Assembly (NCBI GenBank): GCA_964452575.1
Contig: CAYVMN010000231.1
Coordinates: 1-6,288 of the forward strand
Length of the DNA: 6,288 bases
Reading direction: 5' to 3'
Origin: CAYVMN01 sp964452575
GTDB taxonomy: Bacteria; Desulfobacterota; DSM-4660; Desulfatiglandales; Desulfatiglandaceae
The translations under genes were made by a program, and so were the position numbers. The notes below the pieces were generated by a model. It made no database searches, had not been told where the DNA came from, and saw only the letters and a list, made by a program, of their open reading frames with translations. How positions within the stretch are numbered: the stretch's first letter is position 1; each line of letters begins with the position of its first letter. This document shows positions 6,153 through 6,288 of the stretch, piece after piece.

Positions 6153-6175
6153 AGAGGACCGCGAGGGTCTTTTTT
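6153..6175 (+). terminator. Possible Rho-independent terminator after the TRAP gene
   Basis: GACC (6157-6160) pairs with GGTC (6166-6169) around GCGAG, and six T's follow (6170-6175). Weak A-T and G-T pairs between AGAG (6153-6156) and the T's can lengthen the stem. It lies 66 bases after the stop of the binding-protein gene with no intervening ORF, which fits a transcript end. The core stem is short, and the sequence is also part of the repeat shared with the left end of the window. Confidence 0.45.
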
Positions 6176-6188
6176 CCAAAGGACGTAA
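6157..6188 (+). repeat. Right copy of the 32-bp inverted repeat
   Basis: The reverse complement of 9-40 with one mismatch (loop base GCGAG here, GTGAG in the left copy). At this copy the outer end runs into a direct 9-mer duplication, AAAGGACGT then AAAGGACGG (6178-6195); the left copy keeps only the first 9-mer. The resemblance to A/G-rich CGCAAAGGACGCAAAG-type dispersed repeats of some deltaproteobacteria is a recollection, not a search result. Confidence 0.8.
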
Positions 6189-6264
6189 AGGACGGCATCA
6201 TTTCATAGAACGGCAGTGAGGTCTTGAACCTCGTTACAGAACAGCCCCATAAGAGGATGTCCCT

Positions 6265-6288
6265 ATGAAGAGCCCTCTCCCCTGCCTG
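6265..6288 (+). CDS. Start of a gene cut by the window end
   Basis: An ATG at 6265 opens a frame MKSPLPCL that reaches the window edge. AGAGGA (6252-6257) lies 7 bases upstream, a good ribosome binding site. A small hairpin, GAGGT (6218-6222) with ACCTC (6228-6232), lies in the leader. No convincing promoter was found between the terminator-like hairpin and this start. Eight codons are too few for an identification; a TRAP membrane subunit would be the natural expectation from gene order, but nothing in the sequence shows it. Confidence 0.45.

Noticed and set aside
9..6188. Interpretation of the whole window as a transposon with terminal inverted repeats
   Set aside because: No transposase, integrase or resolvase gene is present and no target-site duplication is visible (bases outside the two repeats differ). 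The repeats resemble terminators, so a dispersed repeat is the simpler reading.

Overview
The window looks like a piece of an anaerobic bacterial chromosome, most plausibly from a Desulfobacterota/deltaproteobacterial (syntroph or sulfate-reducer-like) lineage. This is inferred from the gene mix: a fused 3-hydroxyacyl-CoA dehydrogenase/enoyl-CoA hydratase, a nickel-dependent lactate-racemase homologue, an FmdE-like metalloprotein and a TRAP substrate-binding protein. It also fits the short G-rich tandem heptamers between genes. No marker gene fixes the taxonomy.

Layout. Positions 1-389 hold a 32-bp repeat with a minus-strand terminator-like hairpin (9-40), a doubtful small minus-strand ORF, and a good sigma70-type promoter (293-320) reading rightward. 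Four plus-strand genes then follow with gaps of 50, 117 and 10 bp: a HAD-ECH fusion (390-2414), a LarA-family protein (2465-3757), an exported cyclic-nucleotide-binding-fold protein (3875-4378) and an FmdE-family protein with a zinc ribbon (4389-4967). The 117-bp gap after the LarA homologue carries two sets of tandem heptamers; the first overlaps that gene's stop codon. A second promoter (5018-5046) precedes a TRAP-type periplasmic binding protein (5109-6086). Behind it lie a plus-strand terminator-like hairpin and an inverted copy of the 32-bp repeat (6157-6188). The start of another plus-strand gene (6265 onward) runs off the window.

How the genes may work together (inference). The TRAP protein could capture a carboxylic acid outside the cytoplasmic membrane. 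The LarA homologue could change the stereochemistry of a 2-hydroxyacid, and the fusion enzyme would hydrate and oxidise an acyl-CoA in the cytoplasm. The FmdE-like and exported CNB-like proteins have no clear place in such a route. Both lack hallmark residues of their families, as does the dehydrogenase half of the fusion. No CoA ligase, no lar cofactor genes (larB/C/E) and no TRAP membrane subunits are visible, so any pathway is incomplete here.

The points most worth a second look are the secreted CNB fold without the phosphate-binding arginine, the altered active site of the fusion dehydrogenase, the altered metal motif of the FmdE homologue, and the near-identical 32-bp inverted repeats at both ends of the window.
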